A stretch of 64,000 nt of DNA from Candidatus Methanoperedens sp. BLZ2. Lineage in GTDB: Archaea; Halobacteriota; Methanosarcinia; Methanosarcinales; Methanoperedenaceae. Made by a program: the position numbers and the translations under genes. The DNA lies in assembly GCF_002487355.1 (NCBI RefSeq), contig NZ_NTMG01000070.1, positions 33,024 to 97,023 on the forward strand. The letters run 5' to 3'. Below are positions 25,927 through 36,045 of the stretch, one piece after another. The notes under the pieces are model-generated. The model was not told where the DNA came from, did no database searches, and saw only the letters and a program-made list of their open reading frames with translations. Positions within the stretch are counted from its first letter, which is position 1. Each line of letters opens with the position of its first letter.

Positions 25927-28557
25927 TTATCTTAGAATTACATATATATTTCTCAACAGTTTTTCAGCAGTGTAAGGTTTTGACAAAAAGGCGTTCACAT
26001 TAATATGTGCAACTTCTGCAAGTTTATCTTTTTCGGTTAATCCACTGACTCCAATTATCTTTATATCGGGATTAACCTTACGCAGTTCTCGAATGCTCGC
26101 CGATCCTCCCATAACCGGCATCATCATATCCATAAGAACAAGTTTGATTTCATCTCTGTTTTGTTTGTACAAAGTAATGGCCTCTTCTCCATCATTGGCT
26201 GTGATTACTCTATATCCATGTGTTTCCAATGTTTTTTTGGTTAACTCACGAATCTTATCTTCATCATCAACAACAAGAATTGACTCCCCATGACCGATTG
26301 GCAGTTCATATTGACGCTTCTGCGCTTTTAGTGTTTCAGTTGTTGTAACAGCAGGCAAATAAACTTTAAATACAGTCCCTTTTCCGACTTCGCTATATAC
26401 ACTAATGAACCCGCCGTGGCTTTTCACAATTCCAAGGGCCGTTGAAAGACCCAGTCCTGTGCCTTTTCCATGTTCTTTTGTTGTAAAAAACGGTTCAAAA
26501 ATCCTATCCAGTACACCGGAAGGAATTCCAGTTCCTGTATCACATACCGTGATGACAATATACGGACCGATCCTGGCATCAATATGAATATGAGCGTAGT
26601 CTTCATCAATGAGAAGGTTTTCAGCATCGATGTGAAGTATTCCACCGTCTGGCATCGCATCACGTGCATTCAAACTCAGGTTCATTAAAACCTGATGCAA
26701 TTGGGTGGCATCTCCGGAGATATTCCACAGGTCTTTAGATATATTAATTCTAATTTCAATATTTTTTGGAAAAGTCTCCTTTTCTATTTGCTTTATTTCC
26801 AATATAAGTTGCGATACTTGAAGAGCATTGCGTTCACCCTCAACACCTTTTGCATATGACATAACCTGTTTCATCAACCTGGCTCCGCGTTGTGCACTCC
26901 TTTCAATTGCACTAAGGTACCTCTGGCTTTCTTCATCTGTGTATTTTTCTCGTAGAAGTTCCTGTGATAGCATAATTGGTGTCAGCACATTGTTGATATC
27001 GTGTGCTATTCCGCCGGCAAGCGTACCTATACTCTCCATCCTCTGAGCACGGAGTAACTGCGACTCAAGCATTTTCTTTTCAGTTATATCCTTCACAGTC
27101 CCCATACTTGCCATCCTGCCGTGAAAAGGAATAATTCCAACGTTCATATTGACAAGTATTCTGGTTCTTCCATCTTTGTGCAACACATGGAATTCATATT
27201 CATGAGGGGTATATTCTCCCGTATGCCTGCGATAATAGCGCTCTGCAACTATCTTTAAATCCTCCGGTGCAACAAGTTCTATGAAATCTTTTCCTATAAC
27301 CTCCTGGACCGTGTATCCACCCACCCTGGCAAATGCTTCATTGGCAAACCGGATCTTATCATCCTGAATAATGAACACGCCATCCTGGATGTTATCTATT
27401 AGCATGCGATATTTCTCCTCAGATTGTTTCAATGCCTCCTCAGCCTTCTTATGGTCTGTTATGTCCCGGCCAAAACTCACCGTTCCCACAACCTTTCCAT
27501 TTGAATAAATAGGAGTCGTATTTACTGACAGGAAAAAGTAACTGCCAGCTTCCTTTTTAACTGCTACCTCATATTGTTCGGGCTTTCCGTTTAATGTATT
27601 ATGGAAAATATCTATAATTCTAGGTAAGTCTGCCTTATCGATAAATGGAGTAAATGACTTTCCCAACAAGTAATCCGTTTTAAACCCGCTGAATTCCTCG
27701 CAACGCTTATTGACAAATTGGTAAAGCCCACCCGGGTCCAGAATCCATATCATATCATTGGAAAACTCAACTATCGTACGGTAGCGTTCCTCGCTTTCCC
27801 GAAGCTTCTCATTCACCCGCTTACGCTCGGCAGCCTTTTCTATATTAAAAATGTTTAATATATTCCAGAGAGACCAGGAAATTCCTACAGCAATAAAAGC
27901 GCGAAAAATTTGAACAGGAATGCCAAACGAGGAAAAAAACCATGCATTGTTTATTACCGAAGCTGGATAAAAGTTCGCCTGGGGTACTATCCACCCTCCT
28001 AATATTGCATAAAGTCCAAATAATAAAGTAATAAGAATAAAATATTTTTCAACTTTAGATTCACTTAATTTCTTAGCTTCACTCTTATAATATGAAATAA
28101 ATCCAATAGCACTTAAAATCGCACCTGGAAAACCTAAAAAGTACCTTGATGAAATATTCCAGATATTAAAAGATGTTTCTCCTGATAAGATTGGCATTCC
28201 AATGAATAAAAGCGCTATTATAAATGGAAGCCAGATGCCGACTTTTTTTCTCTTGCCGATATTAATCATCCGGTAACCGAATAAAAAGAGAAATAAGAAA
28301 GAAAGAAATAAAGCCGAGGCGCCAAGAATTTTCAGGAAAAGAAAGTCCCCTTTAACGAGCATAAACATATCCATAAATTCGTTTATTCCGTGAATAAATC
28401 CAAACCAGGCCAGAAGCCATAAAATATCAAGCAATTTAAATTCGCTCTCCCTGGTAACCCTTAGCTGCAAAAATATGATAATACCAAGGATTGTAAAGGC
28501 AAACCCATATATGAAGAAGACAAAATCCAGATTTTTAACAAGAAAGTCACTTAACAT
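25927..28557 (-). CDS. Hybrid sensor histidine kinase with membrane sensor, two PAS domains and receiver
   Basis: 876 aa from the ATG at 28557, which follows GGAGG by 8 bases; the ATG at 28572 lies across that ribosome site and is rejected. Residues 1-245 hold seven or so membrane helices of a 7TM-type sensor. Two PAS domains follow (YRTIVEFSNDMIWILD and YRMLIDNIQDGVFII). The phospho-acceptor region is GTLAGGIAHDINNVLTP. The ATPase domain has NLSLNARDAMPDGG and GTGLGLSTALGIVKSHGG. A C-terminal receiver (ILVVDDEDKIREL, phospho-Asp in LVLMDMMMP) ends the protein. Signal and output are unknown. Confidence 0.88.
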   Translation of the reverse strand: MLSDFLVKNLDFVFFIYGFAFTILGIIIFLQLRVTRESEFKLLDILWLLAWFGFIHGINEFMDMFMLVKGDFLFLKILGASALFLSFLFLFLFGYRMINIGKRKKVGIWLPFIIALLFIGMPILSGETSFNIWNISSRYFLGFPGAILSAIGFISYYKSEAKKLSESKVEKYFILITLLFGLYAILGGWIVPQANFYPASVINNAWFFSSFGIPVQIFRAFIAVGISWSLWNILNIFNIEKAAERKRVNEKLRESEERYRTIVEFSNDMIWILDPGGLYQFVNKRCEEFSGFKTDYLLGKSFTPFIDKADLPRIIDIFHNTLNGKPEQYEVAVKKEAGSYFFLSVNTTPIYSNGKVVGTVSFGRDITDHKKAEEALKQSEEKYRMLIDNIQDGVFIIQDDKIRFANEAFARVGGYTVQEVIGKDFIELVAPEDLKIVAERYYRRHTGEYTPHEYEFHVLHKDGRTRILVNMNVGIIPFHGRMASMGTVKDITEKKMLESQLLRAQRMESIGTLAGGIAHDINNVLTPIMLSQELLREKYTDEESQRYLSAIERSAQRGARLMKQVMSYAKGVEGERNALQVSQLILEIKQIEKETFPKNIEIRINISKDLWNISGDATQLHQVLMNLSLNARDAMPDGGILHIDAENLLIDEDYAHIHIDARIGPYIVITVCDTGTGIPSGVLDRIFEPFFTTKEHGKGTGLGLSTALGIVKSHGGFISVYSEVGKGTVFKVYLPAVTTTETLKAQKRQYELPIGHGESILVVDDEDKIRELTKKTLETHGYRVITANDGEEAITLYKQNRDEIKLVLMDMMMPVMGGSASIRELRKVNPDIKIIGVSGLTEKDKLAEVAHINVNAFLSKPYTAEKLLRNIYVILR

Positions 28558-28724
28558 TATAATATCCTCCATATTTGGTGGATATTTCCAGCTCAGTAAT
28601 TAGTCTAAATATTCCTATGGATTCAGTTATAATCATTTTTTACTCGTTTTTCACGTTGTTCACATCTTGAACTCCTATAACCTCTTGCTATCTTAAATTT
28701 GCCGTATCTTATGATCAATACTGG

Positions 28725-29066
28725 TTATCGTGAGAACCTGCTTAAATATGCCCAAATAATCAAAAAAATCCCAAAAACCGTAAGAGCCCAGAATAGTATT
28801 TTCTGTGCTTTATCCGATATCCCAAAATCGATCGCAAATACCCGAAAACCATTAAGCGCATGAGGGATCACAAGGACTAAAAGGATGAATAAAGCGATCC
28901 GGCCTGGTAAAAAAAGCGTATTTATCAAGAAATCAAAGGGTGTTTTCACACCAGAAAAATGAACCCACCAGACATGGATGAACAGGTAAATCACAAGCAA
29001 TAATCCCGTAACGCGCTGGAGCAGCCATGCCCACATACCTGTGCCATAAGCTCTTTCTTTATCCAT
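28725..29066 (-). CDS. Succinate dehydrogenase/fumarate reductase membrane anchor (SdhC/D-like)
   Basis: 113 aa with three membrane helices. WLLQRVTGLLLVIYLFIHVWW and VIPHALNGFRVFAIDFG carry histidines placed as haem b ligands in the SdhC/D family. The gene begins two bases after the iron-sulfur subunit. Only one anchor subunit is present and no flavoprotein gene flanks the pair, so the complex must be completed from elsewhere or works differently. Confidence 0.8.
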   Translation of the reverse strand: MDKERAYGTGMWAWLLQRVTGLLLVIYLFIHVWWVHFSGVKTPFDFLINTLFLPGRIALFILLVLVIPHALNGFRVFAIDFGISDKAQKILFWALTVFGIFLIIWAYLSRFSR

Positions 29067-29068
29067 AG

Positions 29069-29839
29069 TTACCTCAATATATTTTTGATTTTCTGCACTA
29101 TTATTTTTCTTATAAGTCCTGTAATAGCATTTGTGGGAGGTACCTGTTTAGGACAGACTTCCACACACCTGTAAACGCGGTCACATGCCCAGACGCCGTC
29201 TGTAAAGTCCACTCTTGTTAGCATTTTTTGGCGATCCGGGAATCGTGGATCCGTATAAAACCGCCATGCTTTTGCAAGCGCGGCAGGACCCTGATAATCT
29301 TTATCTCTTGCAGAAACAGGACATGCGCCGTAACAGAGGCCGCAAAGGATACAGGAGGCGTATATATCAACTTTTTTCGTGTCCTCCTGCGACATCATAT
29401 TCTCTTGCAGAGTTGTATTTTCAACATCGAACCATGGTTCAACTGATTCATAATGTTTGAAAAAAGGCTTCATATCAACTACCAGATCTTTGATCACAGG
29501 AAGGTTCGGTAAAGGTTCTATCAGGATTTCATCCCTTGCTTTAAATTCTGGTTTTGCAAGAGGGCCGTACGGTGAGATCGTTAGCACTTTCTCATCAGCA
29601 ATTTCAGACACCTGGGTACGGCATGCAAGCCGCTGCTTTTTGTTTATTAGCATGGCGCATGAACCACATACTGCTCCGCGGCATGAATACCGAAATGCCA
29701 GGGTGCTGTCAATTTCATCCTGTATCTGGAAAAGCGCATCCAGCACGGACATCTGAGTATTTGGTTTTACTTCAAACCTCTCAAATTTAGAATTCTCCCC
29801 ATCGAATCTCTTGATCTTAAATTTCATGGATTTCCCCAT
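29069..29839 (-). CDS. sdhB: Succinate dehydrogenase/fumarate reductase iron-sulfur subunit
   Basis: 256 aa. The [2Fe-2S] domain has SCRGAVCGSCAMLIN then RLACRTQV. The C-terminal domain has CILCGLCYGACPV for a [4Fe-4S] cluster and CDRVYRCVEVCPKQVPP for the third cluster, with normal SdhB spacing. It carries electrons between the flavoprotein and the quinone site in the anchor. It is followed by the SdhC/D-like gene. No sdhA lies on either side. The start could also be the ATG at 29827. Confidence 0.85.
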   Translation of the reverse strand: MGKSMKFKIKRFDGENSKFERFEVKPNTQMSVLDALFQIQDEIDSTLAFRYSCRGAVCGSCAMLINKKQRLACRTQVSEIADEKVLTISPYGPLAKPEFKARDEILIEPLPNLPVIKDLVVDMKPFFKHYESVEPWFDVENTTLQENMMSQEDTKKVDIYASCILCGLCYGACPVSARDKDYQGPAALAKAWRFYTDPRFPDRQKMLTRVDFTDGVWACDRVYRCVEVCPKQVPPTNAITGLIRKIIVQKIKNILR

Positions 29840-29949
29840 TCACCCATCTATAGCTATTGTTTGGATATATATTAATAGTTTGTTTTGTCAAGTGGTTTGA
29901 TCGAAACATAAGATAGGTTCTTAAATCAATAGATTGTTAAACTATACCA

Positions 29950-30351
29950 ATGATTCTTGATTACAAAGATATTGCAGAATATATCATTACTAATTACAGG
30001 AATAAAGTCGTGGAAGTAGGAGTTGGAAGTCTTCCCCAGGTTGCTCTTCTCCTCAAAGATAAATTGGATGTAGTAGTTACGGATATCAATGAACAGAAAT
30101 ATGCAGGAGTAAGATTTTGCAGGGATGATATCTTCAAACCTGATATGGGAATATACAGGAATGCATCTCTTATTTATGCTATCAGACCTCCCATTGATCT
30201 CCAGGATGCTATCGCTGCAATTGCCAGGGAAGTTAAGGCTGATCTTATTATACGGCCATTCGGGAATGAAAAAGCAGATTTGATAAAATATTTTAAAGAG
30301 TATTCCCTTGTGAATTATCAAAAAGCAAGATTTTATTTGTACAGGTCTTGA
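29950..30351 (+). CDS. UPF0146 family protein
   Basis: 133 aa, archaeal UPF0146 family with a shortened Rossmann/methyltransferase-like fold: VVEVGVGSLPQVALLL resembles the SAM-binding glycine loop, VVVTDINEQ the acidic end of strand two, and ASLIYAIRPPIDLQ the following region. The function is unknown. Divergent from sdhB and followed by a sensor kinase. Confidence 0.8.
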   Translation: MILDYKDIAEYIITNYRNKVVEVGVGSLPQVALLLKDKLDVVVTDINEQKYAGVRFCRDDIFKPDMGIYRNASLIYAIRPPIDLQDAIAAIAREVKADLIIRPFGNEKADLIKYFKEYSLVNYQKARFYLYRS

Positions 30352-30395
30352 TTTTAAATAATCACACTTTTTTCACAAATCTATTTATCTACTTA

Positions 30396-30420
30396 TTAAA
30401 TCAGATTGTTAAATCAGATT
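30396..30420 (+). repeat. Tandem 13-base direct repeat upstream of the sensor kinase
   Basis: TTAAATCAGATT occurs at 30396-30407 and again at 30409-30420, just before a TATA-like GTTATAAATAATC. It may be a regulator site for the kinase operon. Confidence 0.35.
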
Positions 30421-30470
30421 CATGTTATAAATAATCTTTTTATACATTTCAAAAATAAATTGGTGCCAGT

Positions 30471-32276
30471 ATGAGGATAAAAGCGAAATTGATATCAGGA
30501 TTCGTTATCGTCTCATTGTTGGCAGGTCTTGTTGGGTATATTGGTCTTTACGCTAATAACCATGTTGTGACTTCCTTTGAAAAAGGAGAGGTGCATTTCG
30601 GGAGTATACTACAGGCCTCAAACGAAGTGAGCAGTTATTCAAAAAGGGCACAGGGTCACACAATGCTGTATTTGATGTTAAATAACGGAACCGATAAGAA
30701 GAAAGCATCAGAAAGAGTCGCTTCTCTACGGGAACAAATAGCAATAATGGACGGCAAAATACAAAATCCTGAGGCCCTTAAGATATTAAACGATACAAAG
30801 GCCAAAACAGATGAGATGCAATCAATTATAGAATCATTGATCAAAATTTATGATTCTGAAATGGAAGCCGGAACATTTGATATTAAAAATCATGAAAAGT
30901 TGATACGAAGGCTGGATACTGTTTCCTCAAACATTCGTCAAAATGGTCTTGACCTCGTAGAGATAGAACTGGGATTGGAGGAGGAACTTAACCAAAAGGC
31001 AAAACAAGATGCAGCTTCATTATATAACCTTATTTTCATACTAAGTGGAATTGCTCTTATTAGTTCAATGGTCATTGGAATCGTAATTGATAGAAGTATC
31101 TCAAATCCCATTTATAAACTTAAAGATGCGGCTATCAATATCAGAAAAGGTAATCTTGGTACGAAGATCGATATTAGATCAAATGATGAAATTGGTGAAT
31201 TATCGAATGAATTCAACAGGATGGCACAGGATTTGCAGAAATCAAATGACGAGATAATTTCATCCAAAGAATATATATACAATATTATAAGTTCAATGGA
31301 CAATAGCCTGATCATTGTATCAAGAGATTGTATTATCCGGACAATAAACAACGCTGCATGTTCACTTCTTGATTATAAGGAAACAGAGCTCATTGGCCAA
31401 CCAATAAGTAAAGTGCTTATCGATGGAGAAACATTATTAGCCAGTTCATTAATTAATTATAGCGACAAAAATAATAATGATAAAACTAATATTGTCCATA
31501 ATGCAGAGTCAACTTTTATTTCAAAAGGATTGCAAAAAATACCTGTTATTTTTTCAGCTTCTCTCATAGAGAGTAAATACGGAAATTCCCAGGACATAAT
31601 ATGTGTGGCACAGGATATAACCGAACGTAAGTCTGCCGATGAACAGATCAAAGCATCCCTCAAGGAGAAAGAAGTGCTGCTGCGGGAAATTCATCATCGT
31701 GTTAAAAATAATATGCAAATCATTTCCAGCCTTCTGTCACATCAAATGGAAAATATCACAGATAAAAATATCACCGAAATATTTATAGATAGCCAGAACA
31801 GGATAATATCCATGTCTCTTGTACACGAAAAACTCTATCAGTCAAGAGATTTGAGGAATATTGATTTCGGAGAATACATCAATGATCTGGGAGCCAGTCT
31901 ATTTCAATCTTATAATATTCATTCGGGAAATATAAAATTAAATATTCATGTGGAAAATGTATACCTGGATATCGATCTTGCAATCCCGACCGGATTAATT
32001 ATAAATGAATTGATCACAAATTCATTAAAATATGCATTTCCAAAAGGTATTAATGGTGAGATTACCATAATATTCAGATCAAGGGGGGAAATACTTGAAC
32101 TTGTGGTCAGTGATAATGGCATTGGTCTTCCGAAAGATCTGGATTTCAGGAAAACCAGATCGCTGGGATTACATCTTGTCACCATACTAACAGAAAATCA
32201 ACTACATGGTAAAATCGATATGAATGGCAATAAAGGAACAGAATTTAAAATTGAATTCAAAAGTGTGAAATCATGA
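30471..32276 (+). CDS. Membrane sensor histidine kinase (HAMP, PAS, HisKA_2)
   Basis: 601 aa. One membrane helix near residues 8-27 and a second near 182-203 enclose an extracytoplasmic helical sensor. A HAMP linker follows (ISNPIYKLKDAAINIRKGNLG), then a PAS domain (SMDNSLIIVSRDCIIRTINNAA), then a HisKA_2-type acceptor LLREIHHRVKNNMQIISSLL and an ATPase domain (NELITNSLKYAFP, DNGIGLP, RSLGLHLV). The kinase overlaps the next gene, a response regulator, by four bases; the two form a two-component pair. The stimulus is unknown. Confidence 0.88.
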   Translation: MRIKAKLISGFVIVSLLAGLVGYIGLYANNHVVTSFEKGEVHFGSILQASNEVSSYSKRAQGHTMLYLMLNNGTDKKKASERVASLREQIAIMDGKIQNPEALKILNDTKAKTDEMQSIIESLIKIYDSEMEAGTFDIKNHEKLIRRLDTVSSNIRQNGLDLVEIELGLEEELNQKAKQDAASLYNLIFILSGIALISSMVIGIVIDRSISNPIYKLKDAAINIRKGNLGTKIDIRSNDEIGELSNEFNRMAQDLQKSNDEIISSKEYIYNIISSMDNSLIIVSRDCIIRTINNAACSLLDYKETELIGQPISKVLIDGETLLASSLINYSDKNNNDKTNIVHNAESTFISKGLQKIPVIFSASLIESKYGNSQDIICVAQDITERKSADEQIKASLKEKEVLLREIHHRVKNNMQIISSLLSHQMENITDKNITEIFIDSQNRIISMSLVHEKLYQSRDLRNIDFGEYINDLGASLFQSYNIHSGNIKLNIHVENVYLDIDLAIPTGLIINELITNSLKYAFPKGINGEITIIFRSRGEILELVVSDNGIGLPKDLDFRKTRSLGLHLVTILTENQLHGKIDMNGNKGTEFKIEFKSVKS

Positions 32277-33100
32277 CATCACAGATATTGGTTGTGGAAG
32301 ACGAAATTATTATTGCAGAGGATCTGCAAAACAAATTGAAGAAGATGGGATACTCTGTTCCTGCTGTAGTCTCTTCAGGAGAAGATGCTATCCGGAAGGT
32401 AAAAGAAAATAATCCTGATCTGGTTCTTATGGATATTATTATTCATGGAGAAATTGATGGAATTGAAACTGTAGAAAAAATACATTCGTTTTCAGATGTT
32501 CCAGTTATATATTTAACAGCTTATGCTGATCAAACAACCCTGGAACGAGCTAAAATAACAGAACCATTCGGATATCTCCTGAAACCTTTCAAAGAAAGGG
32601 AATTATTGATCACAATAGAGATGGCCATCTACAAACATCAAATGGAGAAAAAATTAAAAGAGAGCGAAAAGAGACTAAGAGAGAGCGAACGATGGCTCAG
32701 TGCTGCAATTAAAAGCATAGGAGATGGGGTTATAACCACGGATTTAAAAGGGGTAATAAAAATTATGAATCCTTTTGCTGAAGCCTTAACAGGGTGGAAA
32801 CAAGAAGAAGCTTCAGGCAAACATCTTTCAACTATCTTCAATGTTGCAAGCTCTCAAAAGAACAAGAATGTAGAAGACCCTGTAGTTAAGGTGATACGTG
32901 AAGGCAGTTTTTACGGCCTGTCAGATCAGACAATATTGATCACAAAGAATAATATGGAAATACCTATTGATCTGATAGGTACTCCGATAACGGATGAGAA
33001 AAACGATATTATTGGTGTAGTCCTGGTTTTCTATGATATAATTGAGCGAAAACAGCAGGAGGACAGAATCAGAACATCTACAAGTTCCTTCTTACTTTAA
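32273..33100 (+). CDS. Response regulator, receiver plus PAS
   Basis: 275 aa. The receiver domain spans residues 1-120 (ILVVEDEIIIAEDL, phospho-Asp in LVLMDIIIHGEIDGIE, lysine in GYLLKPF). A coiled linker and one PAS domain follow (SIGDGVITTDLKGVIKIMNPFAEALTG). It ends abruptly with DRIRTSTSSFLL after the PAS, where related proteins continue into a kinase or another PAS, and its last 23 bases overlap the convergent gene. The C-terminal part may have been lost. No DNA-binding output domain. Confidence 0.82.
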   Translation: MTSQILVVEDEIIIAEDLQNKLKKMGYSVPAVVSSGEDAIRKVKENNPDLVLMDIIIHGEIDGIETVEKIHSFSDVPVIYLTAYADQTTLERAKITEPFGYLLKPFKERELLITIEMAIYKHQMEKKLKESEKRLRESERWLSAAIKSIGDGVITTDLKGVIKIMNPFAEALTGWKQEEASGKHLSTIFNVASSQKNKNVEDPVVKVIREGSFYGLSDQTILITKNNMEIPIDLIGTPITDEKNDIIGVVLVFYDIIERKQQEDRIRTSTSSFLL

Positions 33101-33893
33101 AAACATATATTATCACAATAAAAACTATCCCGATCCCGAAAATACTCCAGTTTCTTATTTTGTTAGAAATCTCAGATGCCGGCTTTGTAACATTTTCATT
33201 TATTCCGGTAGAAGGCATTTCTGTTATATTCTTCTCAGGAATATTGCTCTCAGGGACAGTTACATTATATGATTCATTCTTTGTGATATTGATGGTTATC
33301 TCTCCCCTTTTATCAGATGAATTAGAAAAAAAACCTGTGATTTCAGTATGCAAATCGACAATCTTTGTTTCATTATCTATGCCTGAAATACCCGCAACAT
33401 CAATGCCCCGGGGCAGAATTATTGTTACAGGAGATTTTGGTTCACCAAGGAACCAGATACTGCTTGCGTTATAAATGCTTTCCTTTAACCTGTAATTTAC
33501 GTTATATCTGTTCTCAATTGTATCCGGAATATGGGTATTTCCGAGAATTGCCTGTGATAATGAAGAATCAACATCTACCATTTCTATGCCCGATGTCTCA
33601 TTATTTATCTTGATATCAAGCTCATTTTCGATAGCGCTTTTGAACCTTTTACGCTCTTCCTTATCAGCTTTCAGGACTTCCCATGCATTAACAAAGCTGT
33701 CATTATTCCCGATCCCTGTATCAATACTGATCTTATACCCTATGGAATCAATACCTGTATAAATCTCAGTGTAACCCCATGTAACATTGTATTCATTCAC
33801 AGTTATATTATTTATCCATTGAATTTCAGCGGCAGCCACATCTGCTAAGGCAAAAAGAAGAAATATGGATAAAAATAACTGCGATATTTTCAT
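33078..33893 (-). CDS. Exported protein with C-terminal membrane anchor, unknown function
   Basis: 271 aa from the ATG at 33893, which overlaps the stop of the methionine aminopeptidase gene (ATGA); a start at 33911 would add six residues. N-terminal signal peptide MKISQLFLSIFLLFALADVAAA, then an extracytoplasmic region rich in Asn and Thr glycosylation-type sites (NKT, NIT, NVT), and a final helix WSIFGIGIVFIVIIYVF before a basic tail. No domain recognised. Cotranscription with two M24 peptidase genes is likely. Confidence 0.65.
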   Translation of the reverse strand: MKISQLFLSIFLLFALADVAAAEIQWINNITVNEYNVTWGYTEIYTGIDSIGYKISIDTGIGNNDSFVNAWEVLKADKEERKRFKSAIENELDIKINNETSGIEMVDVDSSLSQAILGNTHIPDTIENRYNVNYRLKESIYNASSIWFLGEPKSPVTIILPRGIDVAGISGIDNETKIVDLHTEITGFFSNSSDKRGEITINITKNESYNVTVPESNIPEKNITEMPSTGINENVTKPASEISNKIRNWSIFGIGIVFIVIIYVFKVRRNL

Positions 33894-34765
33894 CTGGTGA
33901 TTACCTCGCATCCATCCGCTGTTACTATGATCGTATGTTCTGCCTGGGAAATAAGGCCGCCCTGGATTTCCTTAAGTATCGGGTAAGGCCGGATAATATT
34001 TGCTCTGGAAAGGGCAAGCATTGCAAAATCCACACGCTCGCCAAGCCATCTTTTTGCAAATGGAAGTGTCTTATATTTTTCTATGTCCTGCAATAATTTC
34101 CTCGCTGACGGATGCCTGACCGGTTTTTCGGAAACAATATGGAAAATCTCGGCACTTCCGGCATCATGAATTTTTCCAGCCCCGTTTGTAGCGAAAGGTT
34201 CAATTGCAATGATATCACCTTCCTGCAGAATTACACCGCCTGGCATTCTCTTATTCGGGATCGCAGGCGGAGCATGCTGGATGTACTGTGCAAGCCCATG
34301 TCCTGTCAGGTTGATTATGGGTTTATAACCAAAGGAAGTTATGGTATCTTCGATAACCCCTCCGATATCTGTAGTATTTACACCCGCTTTGACAATTCCA
34401 ATTGCTTCAGAAAGTGCTGATTCAGCAGCCTTGACAAGCTCCGGGTTACCGGAAAGGTCAACAGTTATTGCGGTATCTGCAATATATCCATCGATATGAA
34501 CCCCGATATCAAGTTTTACGATATCTTTCCCGAATACGGATTTATCATTTAGACATGGAGTGGAATGAGCAGCCTCGTCATTTCGCGAGATATTCACCGG
34601 AAACGCAGGCTCCCCGCCTTTTTCACGTATAAGGTTCTCCGCAAATTCCGCGACCATAAGAAGGCTTGCGCCTTCGGTTACTTTTTCTGCCGTAAGTTTG
34701 CGGACTTCGGACAGGATCCTTCCTGCTCTTCGGTATTTCTCGATTATTTCATCAGTTTCTGTCAT
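33890..34765 (-). CDS. map: Methionine aminopeptidase, type II
   Basis: 291 aa. The archaeal/eukaryotic type II form, with metal ligands in VKLDIGVHIDGYIADTA, LTGHGLAQYIQHAP, IAIEPFATNG and the C-terminal AEHTIIV. It removes N-terminal methionine in the cytoplasm. The gene meets the PepQ-like gene at position 34765, overlapping by one base, and overlaps the exported protein by four. Full length. Confidence 0.9.
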   Translation of the reverse strand: MTETDEIIEKYRRAGRILSEVRKLTAEKVTEGASLLMVAEFAENLIREKGGEPAFPVNISRNDEAAHSTPCLNDKSVFGKDIVKLDIGVHIDGYIADTAITVDLSGNPELVKAAESALSEAIGIVKAGVNTTDIGGVIEDTITSFGYKPIINLTGHGLAQYIQHAPPAIPNKRMPGGVILQEGDIIAIEPFATNGAGKIHDAGSAEIFHIVSEKPVRHPSARKLLQDIEKYKTLPFAKRWLGERVDFAMLALSRANIIRPYPILKEIQGGLISQAEHTIIVTADGCEVITR

Positions 34766-35913
34766 TATAACACCAGATTCTTTTCAAACATAGTTAAATT
34801 CTTGCATCCGCTGTGCGTAACAACCACAACATCCTCAAGGCGAACGCCGCCGATCTTCTTATAATAAAGCCCGGGTTCCACTGTGACAACACATCCTGCT
34901 TTTAACTCCTTTCCATTTTCGCTTAAGGTTGGACCCTCATGAACATCAAGACCTACGCCATGCCCTGTCGAATGAATAAAACCTTCTGTGAATTCACCGC
35001 TTTTTCCTCTTGAGGTCTCATATCCTCGTTCTTCCAGTACATCGCATACGATGTTATGAATTTCGGCGCCTGTTACACCTGCTTTTATTTTGTTTAAGGC
35101 AGCTTCCTGTGAATCAAGCACGGCAGAATACATACTTTTAAGTTCTTCAGAGGGTGTTCCATGCATGACGGTTCTTGTCATGTCAGAATAATACCTTTCT
35201 TTCCTTGACCGCGGCACCATGTCAATAACTATTGGCTCATCAGCAAGCAGCTCTCCTTCCCCTTTCCAGTGCGGGTCGCTGCTGCCTTGTCCGCATGCGA
35301 TAATAATATCCGGCGCTTCACAATTGTACGAAAGTAGTGATCTGTCTATTATTGCCCGCACGTCCTCTGTTTTTAAAGGCGAATCTTCGTACATAAGAAC
35401 ACCATTCCTGACAGAAGCGTTTTTTATCGCATTGATGCCTTCTGAAAGTGCTTTCTCGCCTGCTCTCTGGGCATATTCGATTGCATTTATCTCTTTTTCA
35501 TTTTTTATATCGCGCATTTCACGCAATGGGCTTTTTACCGGGATAATCTCAAAATTTGCTCTCCTGAGGCAATCAGCAAGCTGAACCGGAAAATTATACG
35601 GTACTGCAATACGATTTAAATTCCTGGAATGAAGTAGTTCCCGGATCATTTCACAATATGCGGCATCAACATCCTTGTTCTTCCGGATCTTATCCATAAT
35701 GTTGTATCTGGATGTCGGGACCACCTCTTTGACTTTAGATTCTTTTTTTGCCCTTCCCAGTTCCATATCCGATACAAGTATTAAATCGTTCCCGGAATTC
35801 AGGTAAATGAATGAATCATAAGCCAGGAACCCGCTGGCATAATACATATCAGCATTGTGTTCGCTTTCACTCATCATCAGGAATGCCTGGGAATCAGGGA
35901 GAGTCAGTTTCAT
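34765..35913 (-). CDS. Xaa-Pro aminopeptidase/dipeptidase-like M24 protein
   Basis: 382 aa of the M24 pita-bread fold. An N-terminal creatinase-like domain is followed by the catalytic domain with metal ligands in IVIDMVPRSRKERYYSDMTRTV, STGHGVGLDVHE, VVTVEPGLYY and GGVRLEDVVVVT. It would split Xaa-Pro bonds in peptides. Next to another M24 peptidase, it probably arose as part of a peptide-turnover operon. Confidence 0.85.
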   Translation of the reverse strand: MKLTLPDSQAFLMMSESEHNADMYYASGFLAYDSFIYLNSGNDLILVSDMELGRAKKESKVKEVVPTSRYNIMDKIRKNKDVDAAYCEMIRELLHSRNLNRIAVPYNFPVQLADCLRRANFEIIPVKSPLREMRDIKNEKEINAIEYAQRAGEKALSEGINAIKNASVRNGVLMYEDSPLKTEDVRAIIDRSLLSYNCEAPDIIIACGQGSSDPHWKGEGELLADEPIVIDMVPRSRKERYYSDMTRTVMHGTPSEELKSMYSAVLDSQEAALNKIKAGVTGAEIHNIVCDVLEERGYETSRGKSGEFTEGFIHSTGHGVGLDVHEGPTLSENGKELKAGCVVTVEPGLYYKKIGGVRLEDVVVVTHSGCKNLTMFEKNLVL

Positions 35914-36045
35914 CGGTTACATGAGGTAAATTATTGTACATATTATCTTCGGATTGGGTTTATGGCCTCGATTATCCTTACACCATTCCTGTACCATAGA
36001 AAATCTTATAGCATTCACTACCAATATAAAAGTAATTGATATACT

